Positions 7,603 to 15,843 of a DNA stretch of 44,748 nt are shown here, piece by piece (the first letter of the stretch is position 1; each line of letters starts with the position of its first letter). The DNA comes from an uncultured Acetatifactor sp. (lineage in GTDB: Bacteria > Bacillota > Clostridia > Lachnospirales > Lachnospiraceae). Position numbers and translations under genes: made by a program. The stretch spans positions 1-44,748 of the forward strand of contig CAJUGL010000027.1 of assembly GCA_910586515.1 (NCBI GenBank), written 5' to 3'. The notes under the pieces were generated by a model that did not search any database, had not been told where the DNA came from, and was given only the letters and a program-made list of their open reading frames with translations.

Positions 7603-8652
7603 TTAATACCCGGTTCTGTGCAGTTTTGTGAGATTTGCGGGCGTCTCCACTTTCGGAAAAGAAATCTGTATTTCAAAGCCCTGCCCCCACTGGGAGGAGG
7701 CCTCCAGGGAAAGTCCGATCTCCCTGGCGATTTCGGCTGCCAGATACAGTCCCATGCCGGTGGCCCGGTTCCGGTTCTCGCCGGAGTCCCCGGTAAAGCC
7801 TTTTTCAAAGATATAGGGAAGATCACAGGCTTTTACGCCTGTGCCGTTGTCCCGGATATCCAGTCTGCAGCCGGAGGCGTCCTCCCGGTAATCAAAGCAA
7901 AGCGCGGGAGACTGGGCGCTGTATTTCACGGAATTGCTGACAAGCTGCCGTATCAGGAACAGCAGCCCCCGGCGGTCCGTGTATACATGGGCTTCGGCGG
8001 AGGGAAGGGTGATCCGGAACTGTTTTTCCTCCAAAAGGGGGCGGTAGTCCTCCAGAATTTCCCTGATGCAGGGCAGCAGGGGAAAGCGCTCGAATAGATA
8101 ATCCTTCCGGGCGCTCTTGAGGCGGGCATAATACAGCATCTGGTCTATGAATTCCTGCATGCGGTTCCGCACATAGTCCAGTCTGCGCACCACGGGTTCA
8201 GGAAGGCTGTCTCTGCGGTTGTCCAACAGGAGGGAGAGCAGGGAGAGGGGCATCTTCGTCTCATGGGCCCAGGACTCCACATATTCCTCGTATTCTTCCA
8301 GGCGGGTTTCCAGATGCCTGCAGGCATCCCGGCGTTCCCGAAGATTTGCGCCCAGCAGGCGGACTGCATGGGCCTGTGATGCGCCCAGGCATTTTAGAAG
8401 CAGCTCCTCCTGATATTCGTCAGGCGTCTCCAGAAAGGCCAGGAAAGCTTTTTCGCGGCTGTTTCCCCGGCAGGCAAGCACGGCGCTGACTGCGGAAAAC
8501 AGGAGGAGGGATGTCAGCAGGATTGCGGCGGACAGAGCAGGGAACGCCCGGGAATCCACTACCCAGAGCAGAAAAGACGAAAAAACGTCCATTCCAAGCA
8601 GCAGAAGCAGCCAGGGCAGAGCGTGCTGTAAGTGTTTCAGGTATCGTTTCAT
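7603..8652 (-). CDS. BceS-like intramembrane-sensing histidine kinase
   Basis: A 349-residue sensor kinase. Two membrane segments near the N-terminus are joined by a very short outside loop (residues about 13-33 and 40-60), the hallmark of BceS-type kinases that sense through their partner transporter. The H-box is WAHETKMPL with the phospho-accepting His near 130; LVSNSVKYS is the N box, DNGTGV the G1 box and TGMGLYLA the G2 box. Start: ATG at 8652 follows GGGGGA; the ATG at 8670 has no binding site. It is the last gene of the minus-strand ATPase-permease-regulator-kinase set, 60 bases after the regulator, with a palindromic repeat in the gap. Confidence 0.9.
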   Translation of the reverse strand: MKRYLKHLQHALPWLLLLLGMDVFSSFLLWVVDSRAFPALSAAILLTSLLLFSAVSAVLACRGNSREKAFLAFLETPDEYQEELLLKCLGASQAHAVRLLGANLRERRDACRHLETRLEEYEEYVESWAHETKMPLSLLSLLLDNRRDSLPEPVVRRLDYVRNRMQEFIDQMLYYARLKSARKDYLFERFPLLPCIREILEDYRPLLEEKQFRITLPSAEAHVYTDRRGLLFLIRQLVSNSVKYSAQSPALCFDYREDASGCRLDIRDNGTGVKACDLPYIFEKGFTGDSGENRNRATGMGLYLAAEIAREIGLSLEASSQWGQGFEIQISFPKVETPANLTKLHRTGY

Positions 8653-8678
8653 AGGTTCCCCCTTTTTCATTTTTATTG

Positions 8679-8710
8679 GTAACAGTTCAGCGCCCTGTCT
8701 GAACTGTTGC
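8679..8710. repeat. Dispersed palindromic repeat, copy 2
   Basis: GTAACAGTTCAG, a CGCCCTGT core, then CTGAACTGTTGC: near-perfect 12-base arms. It matches copy 3 (24364-24397) almost base for base. It sits in the 60-base gap between the regulator stop and the kinase binding site, so a hairpin would form in the operon mRNA. Confidence 0.85.
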
Positions 8711-8712
8711 TG

Positions 8713-9402
8713 TTATTGCCCGGTATCCTCCTGCTTTGCCGGGACAAGGCGGTAGCCGGTGCCTCTTATGGGGATAAGGCGGCAGTCCATGTCAAGGCCT
8801 GCAAGGGTTTTCTTCAGCCGCGTCAGATTTACCTGCAGGGCATTTTCGTCGATGAACCGGGTAGTGCCCCATAGCCCCAGGCATAATTCTTCCTTGGTAA
8901 CGGCATCGTCACCGTGGGACAGAAACAGTTCCAACAGTTTTCCCTGATTTTTGGGAAGGATTACGGACCGGCCGTGGACGTAAAGCGTATAGGACTGTCG
9001 GTCCAACAGGCAGCCCGGGCCTTCCAGCAGGTTTGGCCTGCCCTCAAACCGCTTCAGCACATTGGAGATGCGCGCCAGAAGACGCTCCCTGGGGCAGGGT
9101 TTGGTCAGGTATTCGTCCGCACCCAGTTCCAGGGCGTGGAGTTCGTCCCGCATCTGGTCCCGGGAGGTGAGCACCAGGACGGGGATGGCGCTTTTCCGCT
9201 TCAGTTCCCTGCAGATCTGGAATCCGCCTGCGCCGGGAAGGTTCAGGTCCAGGAGGACAAGGTCCGGGGAAAGGTCCAGGAGCGCCTGGGCCGTGTCCTC
9301 AAATTTTTCGACTGGAAGGGGCTTGTAGCCTGCCCGGCTCAACAGTTCGGACAGTTCCTCCCGCATAAATACCTCGTCCTCCACAATGGCAATTCGTTTC
9401 AT
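8713..9402 (-). CDS. BceR-like response regulator (OmpR/PhoB family)
   Basis: A 229-residue regulator. The receiver domain has the acidic pocket EDE near residue 8, the phosphorylated Asp at about 52 (LLDLNLPG), Thr/Ser in LTS (about 79-80) and the conserved Lys in YLTKP (about 101). The C-terminal winged helix ends in the usual RGTGYRL. Start: ATG at 9402 preceded by GGGAGG; the upstream codons of the longer frame lie in the permease-regulator gap. It should act on the bceAB-like promoter upstream of 12297, as in the bacitracin and lantibiotic resistance systems. It ends just before a palindromic repeat. Confidence 0.93.
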   Translation of the reverse strand: MKRIAIVEDEVFMREELSELLSRAGYKPLPVEKFEDTAQALLDLSPDLVLLDLNLPGAGGFQICRELKRKSAIPVLVLTSRDQMRDELHALELGADEYLTKPCPRERLLARISNVLKRFEGRPNLLEGPGCLLDRQSYTLYVHGRSVILPKNQGKLLELFLSHGDDAVTKEELCLGLWGTTRFIDENALQVNLTRLKKTLAGLDMDCRLIPIRGTGYRLVPAKQEDTGQ

Positions 9403-9449
9403 CACAGCCTCCCTGTCCCGGGCAGTCCGGGAATTTTTTTCCAACAGCC

Positions 9450-11534
9450 CTATTCCTCCCGCTCCGGCGTCATCAAAGTGAGGAGATAACGGCATGCGGA
9501 GCGTCTGGCTGCGGCTATATAGACAGATTCTACCACAACCAGAAGGAAAATCATAGTGGCAGATACGCCCATCAGCTCTATTGCAGTGGCTGTGGTCAGA
9601 TAACCCAGTATGCCAGTGAGCAGAGAGCGGATGCCGAACAGGCTGCTGATAACCGCAACGGCGATGGGAAGGCCGAAGTACCAGTTCAGCTGTTTTCCGG
9701 CGCAGCGGCAGAGGAGTTCATAGGAGGCGCCCAGGCGGATGAGGGTTTTGTACCGCCTGCCGGATTTCTGCTGACTCATTAAAAACTGTACGCCCATTAC
9801 CGTATTTGCGATAATCAGGAAGATGACAGTGAGATAAACGGTAAGGTAGCCTGCAGCAACCGCATAGAACAGCTTTCTGCCCATATTTTGGAGGTGGCTT
9901 TCATATTCCAGGCCTGCTTCGTCCAGGCGTTCGTTCATATCCATGATAGCGTTCATCAGGCTCCGGGAGCGGAGCAGCTCCGGATTCAGCACTGCGTTCA
10001 GGTAGGTGCTGTAATCCCCCTGTGTATAGCGGGCGAATACCTGGTCCGGTACAATCAGGGCAAAGGACAGGGAGATGGCGCGGTCCGTGACCAGGTTCAG
10101 GGTCTGGACGGTTCCGGTGAGATAAAAGGTTTCCCGGTCCAGGGTTACGGCAGGCCGTTTTTCCAGGATTTCATTCATCAGCTCCAGACGGCCCGGGGTG
10201 CTGTCTTCATGATTCATATAGACTGCGGCCTCGTTTTCCGCCAGAGTCAGTGCGGGCTGTTCCGCCAGGGAGAGCAGATGGTTATAGCCGCTGAGGGAAA
10301 TCAGGTAGGGATGGACGGCATAGCCCAGGTTGTTCAGCAGCACATCCCTGTCCAGGGATGCCTCCGCCTGCTCCAGGGCTTCCAGGACGGATTCCATGGT
10401 AAAGTCCCCCTGCTGACCGTCTCCTGTGCGGATGTGTCCCAGGTTTATCTCGAATAACTGGGAAAAACAGGCGCCCAGGTCATTGCTTTCGATCTGTCTG
10501 AGGGTTTCCGCGCCCTCCTGGTATTCCGGAAAGGTATAATCCAGGATGTGGGAGTCGGTTTTCCCGAAAAGGGAAAATACATTGCTGTCCCTGTTGAAAT
10601 AACCGGACACAGCCGCGCCTGCCCCAAGGCAGCATAGGGCTGCCAGAAGCAGCAGGGAACTGACGGCCAGGCTGCCGGAGCGCAGGACGATATTCTCCTG
10701 AATCTGCCGGAAAGTGAAGGTATGGAGCCGCCGGTTCCTGCCTGTGTGATTTACCAGGAAGCCGATTGCGGAGCCAAGTCCCAGGAAGAGAAGCATGGTT
10801 CCGGAAAAGCCCAGAAGCAGGGTGGTTCCCATCTTTTTCAGATTATACCAGGAAAGTCCCCGGATGGCCATGGCGTAGGCGGCAGCAAGGAAGAAAAGGC
10901 CCAGTATAAACGAAATAACGTATATCGGAGCGGCCAACCTGCGCCTGGCTCCCTTTGGCGCCTCCGACAGCAGCGCCCCCAGTTCCTGTCCGGCAATCCG
11001 GCCGCTGAGCAGAAGGAAAGCTCCGAGTTTTATGGCAAGAAAACCAAGGACAGTCCACAGCACAGCCGTGGGGGAGAGGGTAAAACGATGTCCCACAATG
11101 CCCATGCCCACAATTCTTGCAGTAGCCAGGCTGATCAACTCGGACAGCAGCACTGCGGCGGGCAGGCCCACAGCCAGGGAGAGGAGGCTGCTGCGGAAAT
11201 CCTCCGCCAACAGCAGGAGGAAGAGTTTCGGCCTGCGCATGCCCATCATCAGGTAGACGCCGAATTCATGCCTGCGCCGTTCCAACTGGAACTGTCCGGC
11301 ATAGTAGACCAGAAAGAAGAGGATGAGCAGCGTCATACCGAAGAACAGGGGTATCATCTGAAAGAGACGGTCCACGGCCTGGCTCTCCATTTTGCCCAGG
11401 AAGATCATCACATCCTGGCGGGGCAGGGCGAGTATAATGTAAAAGGCGATAATGGAAACCAGTAAGGAGGCGAAGAACAGTCCGTTTTCCTTCCGGCTTC
11501 TTGCGCTGTTGCGGGTGATCAGTTTATAAAACAT
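9450..11534 (-). CDS. BceB-like ABC transporter permease (FtsX family)
   Basis: A 694-residue membrane protein with about ten transmembrane segments. A large extracytoplasmic domain of about 240 residues (about 315-560) lies between segments 7 and 8, the pattern of BceB-type permeases. These remove antimicrobial peptides from their lipid targets and relay flux to the kinase. The FtsX core is visible in the N-terminal half (LERRRHEFGVYLMMGMRRPK) and repeated near the C-terminus (SGRRYKTLIRLGASYELL). AGGAGG lies about 8 bases before the ATG. The gene overlaps the ATPase gene by 11 bases, indicating coupled translation. Peptide specificity cannot be predicted. Confidence 0.93.
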   Translation of the reverse strand: MFYKLITRNSARSRKENGLFFASLLVSIIAFYIILALPRQDVMIFLGKMESQAVDRLFQMIPLFFGMTLLILFFLVYYAGQFQLERRRHEFGVYLMMGMRRPKLFLLLLAEDFRSSLLSLAVGLPAAVLLSELISLATARIVGMGIVGHRFTLSPTAVLWTVLGFLAIKLGAFLLLSGRIAGQELGALLSEAPKGARRRLAAPIYVISFILGLFFLAAAYAMAIRGLSWYNLKKMGTTLLLGFSGTMLLFLGLGSAIGFLVNHTGRNRRLHTFTFRQIQENIVLRSGSLAVSSLLLLAALCCLGAGAAVSGYFNRDSNVFSLFGKTDSHILDYTFPEYQEGAETLRQIESNDLGACFSQLFEINLGHIRTGDGQQGDFTMESVLEALEQAEASLDRDVLLNNLGYAVHPYLISLSGYNHLLSLAEQPALTLAENEAAVYMNHEDSTPGRLELMNEILEKRPAVTLDRETFYLTGTVQTLNLVTDRAISLSFALIVPDQVFARYTQGDYSTYLNAVLNPELLRSRSLMNAIMDMNERLDEAGLEYESHLQNMGRKLFYAVAAGYLTVYLTVIFLIIANTVMGVQFLMSQQKSGRRYKTLIRLGASYELLCRCAGKQLNWYFGLPIAVAVISSLFGIRSLLTGILGYLTTATAIELMGVSATMIFLLVVVESVYIAAARRSACRYLLTLMTPEREE

Positions 11535-12297
11535 TTGCGCTTCCTCCTCCCAGATGCGCGGTCACATTGAGAATCCGCTCGTAGAAGTCCGGGCGGGATT
11601 CCGCTTCCATGTCTCTGCGCAGTTCGTGAAAAATCATGCCGTCCTGGATAAACAGTATCCTCCGGCAGTAGCTTGCCGCATTGGTGTCGTGGGTAACCAT
11701 CAGGATGGTGGTGTTTTTGTCCTGATTTAAACCGGAGAGCTTCTCCATCAGCGATTTTGCGTTCCGGGAATCCAGTGCGCCGGTGGGTTCGTCCGCCAGG
11801 ATAATGCCGGGCGTTAAAATCAGGGCCCTGGCGGCTGCCACCCGCTGTTTCTGGCCGCCGGACATCTGGGCGGGAAATTTATCCAGTACATCTCGGATTT
11901 CCAGATAGTCGGCCAGGCTGTGCAGGCGTTTGCGGCTTTCCTTCTCCGGCACATTCTGGATGGACAGGGGCAGGAGGATGTTTTCCTTTCCGGTGAGGTT
12001 ATCCAGAAGCTCGAAATTCTGGAACAGATAACCGATTTGCCTTCCCCGGTATCCGGCAAGGGCAGCGCCCTTCAGTTTCAGCACGGAAGCGCCGTTCATG
12101 ATAATGCTGCCGCTGTCCGGCCGTATCACCGTGGCGATGCAGTTCAGCAGGGTGGATTTTCCGGAGCCGCTGCTTCCCATAATGCCCAGGAATTCCCCTG
12201 CCATGACCTGGAAGGTGATGCCGTCCAGGGCTTTGGTGGGGTTTGCGGGCTTTCCGTAGTATTTTTTCAGTGCGTTGATTTCAAGTACAGGTTTCAT
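11524..12297 (-). CDS. BceA-like ABC transporter ATPase
   Basis: A 257-residue ATPase of the MacB/LolD/BceA group. Walker A is GSSGSGKST; the Q-loop is in LFQNFELLDNLT; the signature is MSGGQKQR in place of the usual LSGGQ; Walker B and the D-loop are IILADEPTGALDS; the switch His is in VTHD. Start: ATG at 12297, 7 bases after GGGAGG; the upstream extension to 12351 is not supported. First gene of the four-gene minus-strand operon ATPase, permease, response regulator, kinase. By homology it drives removal of peptide antibiotics from the cell envelope. Confidence 0.95.
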   Translation of the reverse strand: MKPVLEINALKKYYGKPANPTKALDGITFQVMAGEFLGIMGSSGSGKSTLLNCIATVIRPDSGSIIMNGASVLKLKGAALAGYRGRQIGYLFQNFELLDNLTGKENILLPLSIQNVPEKESRKRLHSLADYLEIRDVLDKFPAQMSGGQKQRVAAARALILTPGIILADEPTGALDSRNAKSLMEKLSGLNQDKNTTILMVTHDTNAASYCRRILFIQDGMIFHELRRDMEAESRPDFYERILNVTAHLGGGSANVL

Positions 12298-12404
12298 GTC
12301 TGAGCCTCCCGGTTGTTTGTAAGTCTGGTCTGCATGTTTGTTTTTCGGCATGCCGATTCCGCTGCGGTGATTCTATGGTAACACAGGAAGGGGAAAAAGA
12401 ATAC

Positions 12405-12413
12405 TTACAGTAA
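12405..12413. promoter_or_regulatory. Possible response-regulator operator upstream of the bceAB-like operon
   Basis: TTACAGTAA, a small palindrome of the TTAC-N-GTAA type, about 110 bases before the ATPase start. BceR-type regulators bind inverted repeats upstream of their transporter genes. The match is short and the assignment is an inference. Confidence 0.3.
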
Positions 12414-12561
12414 ATGAAAGGTATCGGATGAAAAGGGTGTTTTGCCTGGGAATGTCATGAGAATGTCTGGAGGAAAAAATTAGATTTCCGGGAGTCCCGG
12501 GCCCACGGGAGGATCAGCCCCATGGCCTGGGAGCCGTAAGCCTGCAGTTTTCTTTTATTTT

Positions 12562-13455
12562 TCAGGAAAAAATATCCTGGAACGGCATAATGCAGGACCG
12601 GGAGGCGGATTTGTCCAAAACCGCAAAGATAACCGTCCGGAAGGTATCCGGGAAGTGGTTTTCCAACAATTCCTGCCACCATGCAGCCACGTCTTCGGGG
12701 TCATTGCGGAATACGCCGCATCCGTAGGCTCCCAGGATCAGGTGAGGGCATTTCTGACTGGCAAAAATGGCCAGGGCAAGTTTCATCCGCTCCCGCATTG
12801 CCTGTTTTGCGGAAGCTGCATCCTCGCCTTTCAGCAGTACCTGACCCATGTTGACTGCGGGCAGGGTCAGAACGGAGGCGGTGACGGGCTGCTCCAACAG
12901 CCGGAAAGCGCCGTCCCGGAAAAAGACTACATCCGGGGAGTAAATAGCGTGGTTGGTGTACATCATGGTATTGCATGCCCGGTTATTTTTGTAGTAGGTT
13001 TCGTGGGCGATTAAAGTGTTGTAGAGGCAGCTTGAGGCGGCAAGGCTTTCTTCCTGGGCCATGGCGCCGTTGATGAATCCGCCGCCGGGATTTTTGGCAC
13101 TGGCGAAATTGAGGACTGCTATGGGAGAGCTGTTCCCTGGGGAGGGGATGGGGGCAGTTTTGACCAAAACAGAGGCGTCCTGGTTCAATTCCCGGGACAG
13201 CTTCAGGATGGCATCCACAGTGGAGCAGTTCCAGACCCGGACAACGGTTTTGGAGGATGGGGCTGAGGTTTTGCTTTTCTGGCAGGGGTTGTCATATTGT
13301 TCCAGTAAGATCCGGCCCTGTTCCGGGGTCAGCAGGAAGCTTTCTTTTACGGAATGTTCCTGGAGCGCTTTGATATCTATGGATGTATTGTGCGTTTCAT
13401 AGAATCCTTTTTCCATGATATCCAGGGTTTCCCTGGCGATTTCTTTTCGGTTCAT
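12562..13455 (-). CDS. Microbial PARG-like protein (TIGR02452 family)
   Basis: A 297-residue protein of the bacterial poly(ADP-ribose) glycohydrolase-like family, a macrodomain relative that removes ADP-ribose from targets. The catalytic signature is complete: ASAKNPGGGFINGAMAQEES, with the GGG loop and the paired catalytic QEE glutamates. The C-terminal LILGAYGCGVFRNDPEDVA matches the second ADP-ribose-binding part. The N-terminal helix (KEIARETLDIMEKGFY) is typical. Start: ATG at 13455 after AAAGGAAA. No ADP-ribosyltransferase partner gene was seen nearby, so it may serve a housekeeping or stress role rather than act as an antitoxin. Confidence 0.9.
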   Translation of the reverse strand: MNRKEIARETLDIMEKGFYETHNTSIDIKALQEHSVKESFLLTPEQGRILLEQYDNPCQKSKTSAPSSKTVVRVWNCSTVDAILKLSRELNQDASVLVKTAPIPSPGNSSPIAVLNFASAKNPGGGFINGAMAQEESLAASSCLYNTLIAHETYYKNNRACNTMMYTNHAIYSPDVVFFRDGAFRLLEQPVTASVLTLPAVNMGQVLLKGEDAASAKQAMRERMKLALAIFASQKCPHLILGAYGCGVFRNDPEDVAAWWQELLENHFPDTFRTVIFAVLDKSASRSCIMPFQDIFS

Positions 13456-13516
13456 AATGGGTTTCCTTTCTTTGAGGTCTGTGCTGATGAGTGCTGCAGT
13501 GCGGCTTTCCTTATTT

Positions 13517-13813
13517 TTACAGTAGATTGTCGGCAATCCACCTGGCAACGCCGTCCTGTTCATTGCTTCCGCAGATTTGGTTGGCGGCAGCCTTTACTTC
13601 CGGCAGGGCGTTGTCCACTGCAATTCCGATGCCGCAGGATTGCAGCATGTCTATATCGTTGTAGTCGTCTCCGAAGGCGGCTATCTCTTCCGGAGAAATT
13701 CCATAGTGGGCAGCCAGGATTTTGATGCCGTTTGCCTTGGTTGCCTGCCTGTTCATGATCATGGCAACCAGATTCTTTTCCTTTCCGGCGGGGCGTTTTG
13801 GATATTTTAGCAT
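13517..13813 (-). pseudogene. C-terminal fragment of a Cof-type HAD hydrolase
   Basis: The last 80 or so codons match the C-terminal end of HAD-IIB (Cof-like) phosphatases: KANGIKILAAHYGISPEEI, then AFGDDYNDIDML (motif IV, the metal-binding GDxxND) and VDNALPEVKAAA. The N-terminal DxDGT nucleophile motif and the whole cap domain are missing. Upstream codons of the frame do not look like this family. Homology is confident from about 13765 downward; 13813 is the nearest plausible ATG. A truncated, inactive remnant is the best reading. Confidence 0.75.
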
Positions 13814-14100
13814 ATCGGAAAGCAGAGGGCAAGGGGGTGATGAAAATTGGGGAAGGCGGGAAAGATGGGAAATAGAGGCGGCTGACTGATCGAAAGGGGC
13901 GGATAAAGAAAGGATGGCATATTCCGAAAAGAAGTAGTAAAATAAAAACATGGCAGAGAATAGAGGATTTATATAGATTTTTTCATAAAGATGGTTTGTT
14001 GAATGGAAGGTCACAGGGTAATACAGGAGCCGTTAGGAAAGGGCGGATCAACAGGAACGGGTTGGGATAACGGGAATCAACGGATAGGAGGAGACTGGCT
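13814..14100. other. Gene-free stretch before tag
   Basis: Left of about 13990 it is rich in A and T. No recognisable gene remains here. It must hold the tag promoter, but no convincing box pair was found. AGGAGG at about 14087-14092 is the tag binding site. Confidence 0.4.
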
Positions 14101-14703
14101 ATGGAACGGTGCGGATGGTGTCTGTGCAATGAGAAAATGATAAAGTATCATGACGAGGAGTGGGGCGTGCCGGTGCGGGACGACAGGAAGCAGTTTGAGT
14201 TCCTGATGATGGAGGTCATGCAGTGCGGGCTGAACTGGAATATGATGCTCCAGAAGAGGGAGATATTCCGGGAATGCTTTGACGGGTTCGATTATGAGAA
14301 GGTGGCGGAGTACGGAGAGGAGGATATTCTGCGCATATTGGGGACGGAGGGGATGATCCGGTCCCGGCGGAAGGTGGAAGCGGTGATACATAATGCCCGA
14401 TGTTTTCGGAAGGTGCGGGAAGAGTTCGGGACGTTTTCGGAGTATCTCTGGGGATTTTCCCAAGGGAAGATGATTCTGTACATGGGGCATCAGAAGGGGC
14501 AGATTCCGGCCAGAAACGGGCTGTCGGACCGGGTAAGCGCGGATTTGAAGAAGAGGGGATTCAAGTATCTGGGATCGGTGACTGTGTATGCGCATCTGCA
14601 GGCCTGCGGCATGGTGAATGATCATTGGGAAGGGTGCTTCCGGTATGGAGAGGTTATGGAAGGTGCGGAGACCGCAGGGGAGGAACGGGAGAAGGAAGCT
14701 TAG
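14101..14703 (+). CDS. tag: DNA-3-methyladenine glycosylase I
   Basis: A 200-residue base-excision repair enzyme that removes 3-methyladenine from alkylated DNA. The zinc-binding residues of the Tag family are all present: Cys4 (MERCGWC), His17 (YHDEEWGVP), His175 and Cys179 (NDHWEGC), in the same positions as in the E. coli enzyme. The central FLMMEVMQCGLNW matches the family's base-binding helix region. A strong AGGAGG precedes the ATG. The last 15 residues are an acidic/basic tail of no known role. Closed by a terminator right after the stop. Confidence 0.95.
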   Translation: MERCGWCLCNEKMIKYHDEEWGVPVRDDRKQFEFLMMEVMQCGLNWNMMLQKREIFRECFDGFDYEKVAEYGEEDILRILGTEGMIRSRRKVEAVIHNARCFRKVREEFGTFSEYLWGFSQGKMILYMGHQKGQIPARNGLSDRVSADLKKRGFKYLGSVTVYAHLQACGMVNDHWEGCFRYGEVMEGAETAGEEREKEA

Positions 14704-14735
14704 GGTAGAGCCGCTTCTATGGCTTTCCCCTTTTT
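14703..14735 (+). terminator. Rho-independent terminator after tag
   Basis: A stem of GGGTAGAGCC with GGCTTTCCCC (one mismatch, one G-T pair), an 8-base loop and five T. It begins at the last base of the tag stop codon. Confidence 0.7.
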
Positions 14736-14795
14736 ATGGTAATATATTATCAGAAAGTTTACAAGATTTACAAGAAAAATTTTGGAGATGGGCCT

Positions 14796-15617
14796 ATGAT
14801 CTATTTGAGCAGCTTCTTGTTTTCGGAAGAGTCGGTGCAAAATCCTAATATTTATCCTTATCATGTATTTGCCGGGAAAACGGAAAGGCGGCTGTATTTC
14901 GGTCCGATAACCATGCTGTACGGCAATAATGCTTCGGGAAAGTCCACTGTGCTGAATATTATTGCCAATAAGCTGAAACTGCAGGGGCAGGAGTATGCAG
15001 CCAGTAATAAGTACGGAAGAGTGCTTTATTTTGAACGGTTTGTGGAGGAGTGCAGGTATACCCTGGGGGAACGGGAGGACGGCAGATCTTTTCGGGAAAT
15101 TCCTTCGGGCAGCAGGTATATCAAGAGTGAGGATATTCTGTACGAAATTAAAAAGATACAGCAGGAACAGGTTCTCCAGGACGGTTATGTATACGAGCAT
15201 GTGAGAAGGGGAATGGACAAAGAGGCGGTGAGAGGGGCGTTGGATTCCTATGGGACACGGCAGCGGTTGGAGAACTTGATATATGCCCAGGAAAAGTATT
15301 CGAATGGGGAGACTGCATTGCAGATGTTGGAGGATTTCATAGAGCCGGATGGGCTGTATCTGTTGGACGAGCCGGAGGTGTCGCTTTCACCGGAGAATCA
15401 GGTATTGTTGGCCGAAAACTTGAATCGGATGGCCAGGTTTCTGGGGTGCCAGTTTATTGTTGCTACCCATTCGCCTTTTATGTTGGGGACGCTGCAGGGG
15501 AGAATTTATGATCTGGATTCCAGGGACTGGGTGGAGGCGGAGTGGACGGAGCTTGAGAATGTGAGGTATTTTTATCGGTTTTTTGAGAAGAGGCGGGGGG
15601 AGTTTGAGAGAGCATAA
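14796..15617 (+). CDS. AAA family (RecF/ABC-like) ATPase
   Basis: A 273-residue stand-alone ATPase of the OLD/RecF-like group. Walker A is YGNNASGKST. The signature and Walker B are close together (LYLLDEPEVSLSP), and the switch is VATHSPFMLG. The insert between the motifs (residues about 70-190) is helical and charged, shorter than in SMC proteins. No nuclease domain is fused. Start: ATG at 14796 after GGAG; the upstream frame has no binding site. Proteins of this type are frequent in Clostridia, and their role is unknown. It is the left edge of an AT-richer block with defence-type genes. Confidence 0.85.
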   Translation: MIYLSSFLFSEESVQNPNIYPYHVFAGKTERRLYFGPITMLYGNNASGKSTVLNIIANKLKLQGQEYAASNKYGRVLYFERFVEECRYTLGEREDGRSFREIPSGSRYIKSEDILYEIKKIQQEQVLQDGYVYEHVRRGMDKEAVRGALDSYGTRQRLENLIYAQEKYSNGETALQMLEDFIEPDGLYLLDEPEVSLSPENQVLLAENLNRMARFLGCQFIVATHSPFMLGTLQGRIYDLDSRDWVEAEWTELENVRYFYRFFEKRRGEFERA

Positions 15618-15626
15618 ATAAATATT

Positions 15627-15645
15627 GTATATTATGATAATATAC
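15627..15645. repeat. Perfect AT-rich palindrome
   Basis: GTATATTAT, one base, ATAATATAC: 9-base arms just after the AAA ATPase stop and about 30 bases before the next promoter. It could be a weak terminator stem (no T run follows) or a regulator site. Confidence 0.6.
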
Positions 15646-15673
15646 TTGGAGCTTGTATCGCGTCAAAAAAAGA

Positions 15674-15702
15674 TTGAGGTATTTTGAGGGACATGCTACA
15701 AT
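15674..15702 (+). promoter_or_regulatory. Promoter of the ATPase-nuclease pair
   Basis: TTGAGG (15674-15679), 17-base spacer, TACAAT (15697-15702), with an A-tract just upstream. It implies a leader of about 135 bases before the ATG at 15844. Confidence 0.6.
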
Positions 15703-15843
15703 ATCCATAAGTGGTTTGTAGCCGGAAAATCTGGTTTTTCTAAAGACGCAGGATGTCTTCAGCAGAAATAAGTCTAAATGAGGGTTTTTAGCGGATGATT
15801 TGGGAATCATAATCATGTATGTATAAATGTCAGAGGTGCATAA

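Noticed and set aside
12440..12561. GC-rich inverted segments (CCGGGA/TCCCGG) after the PARG-like gene as a terminator.
   Set aside because: The centre leaves no loop and the stem could not be aligned convincingly, although T runs lie nearby.
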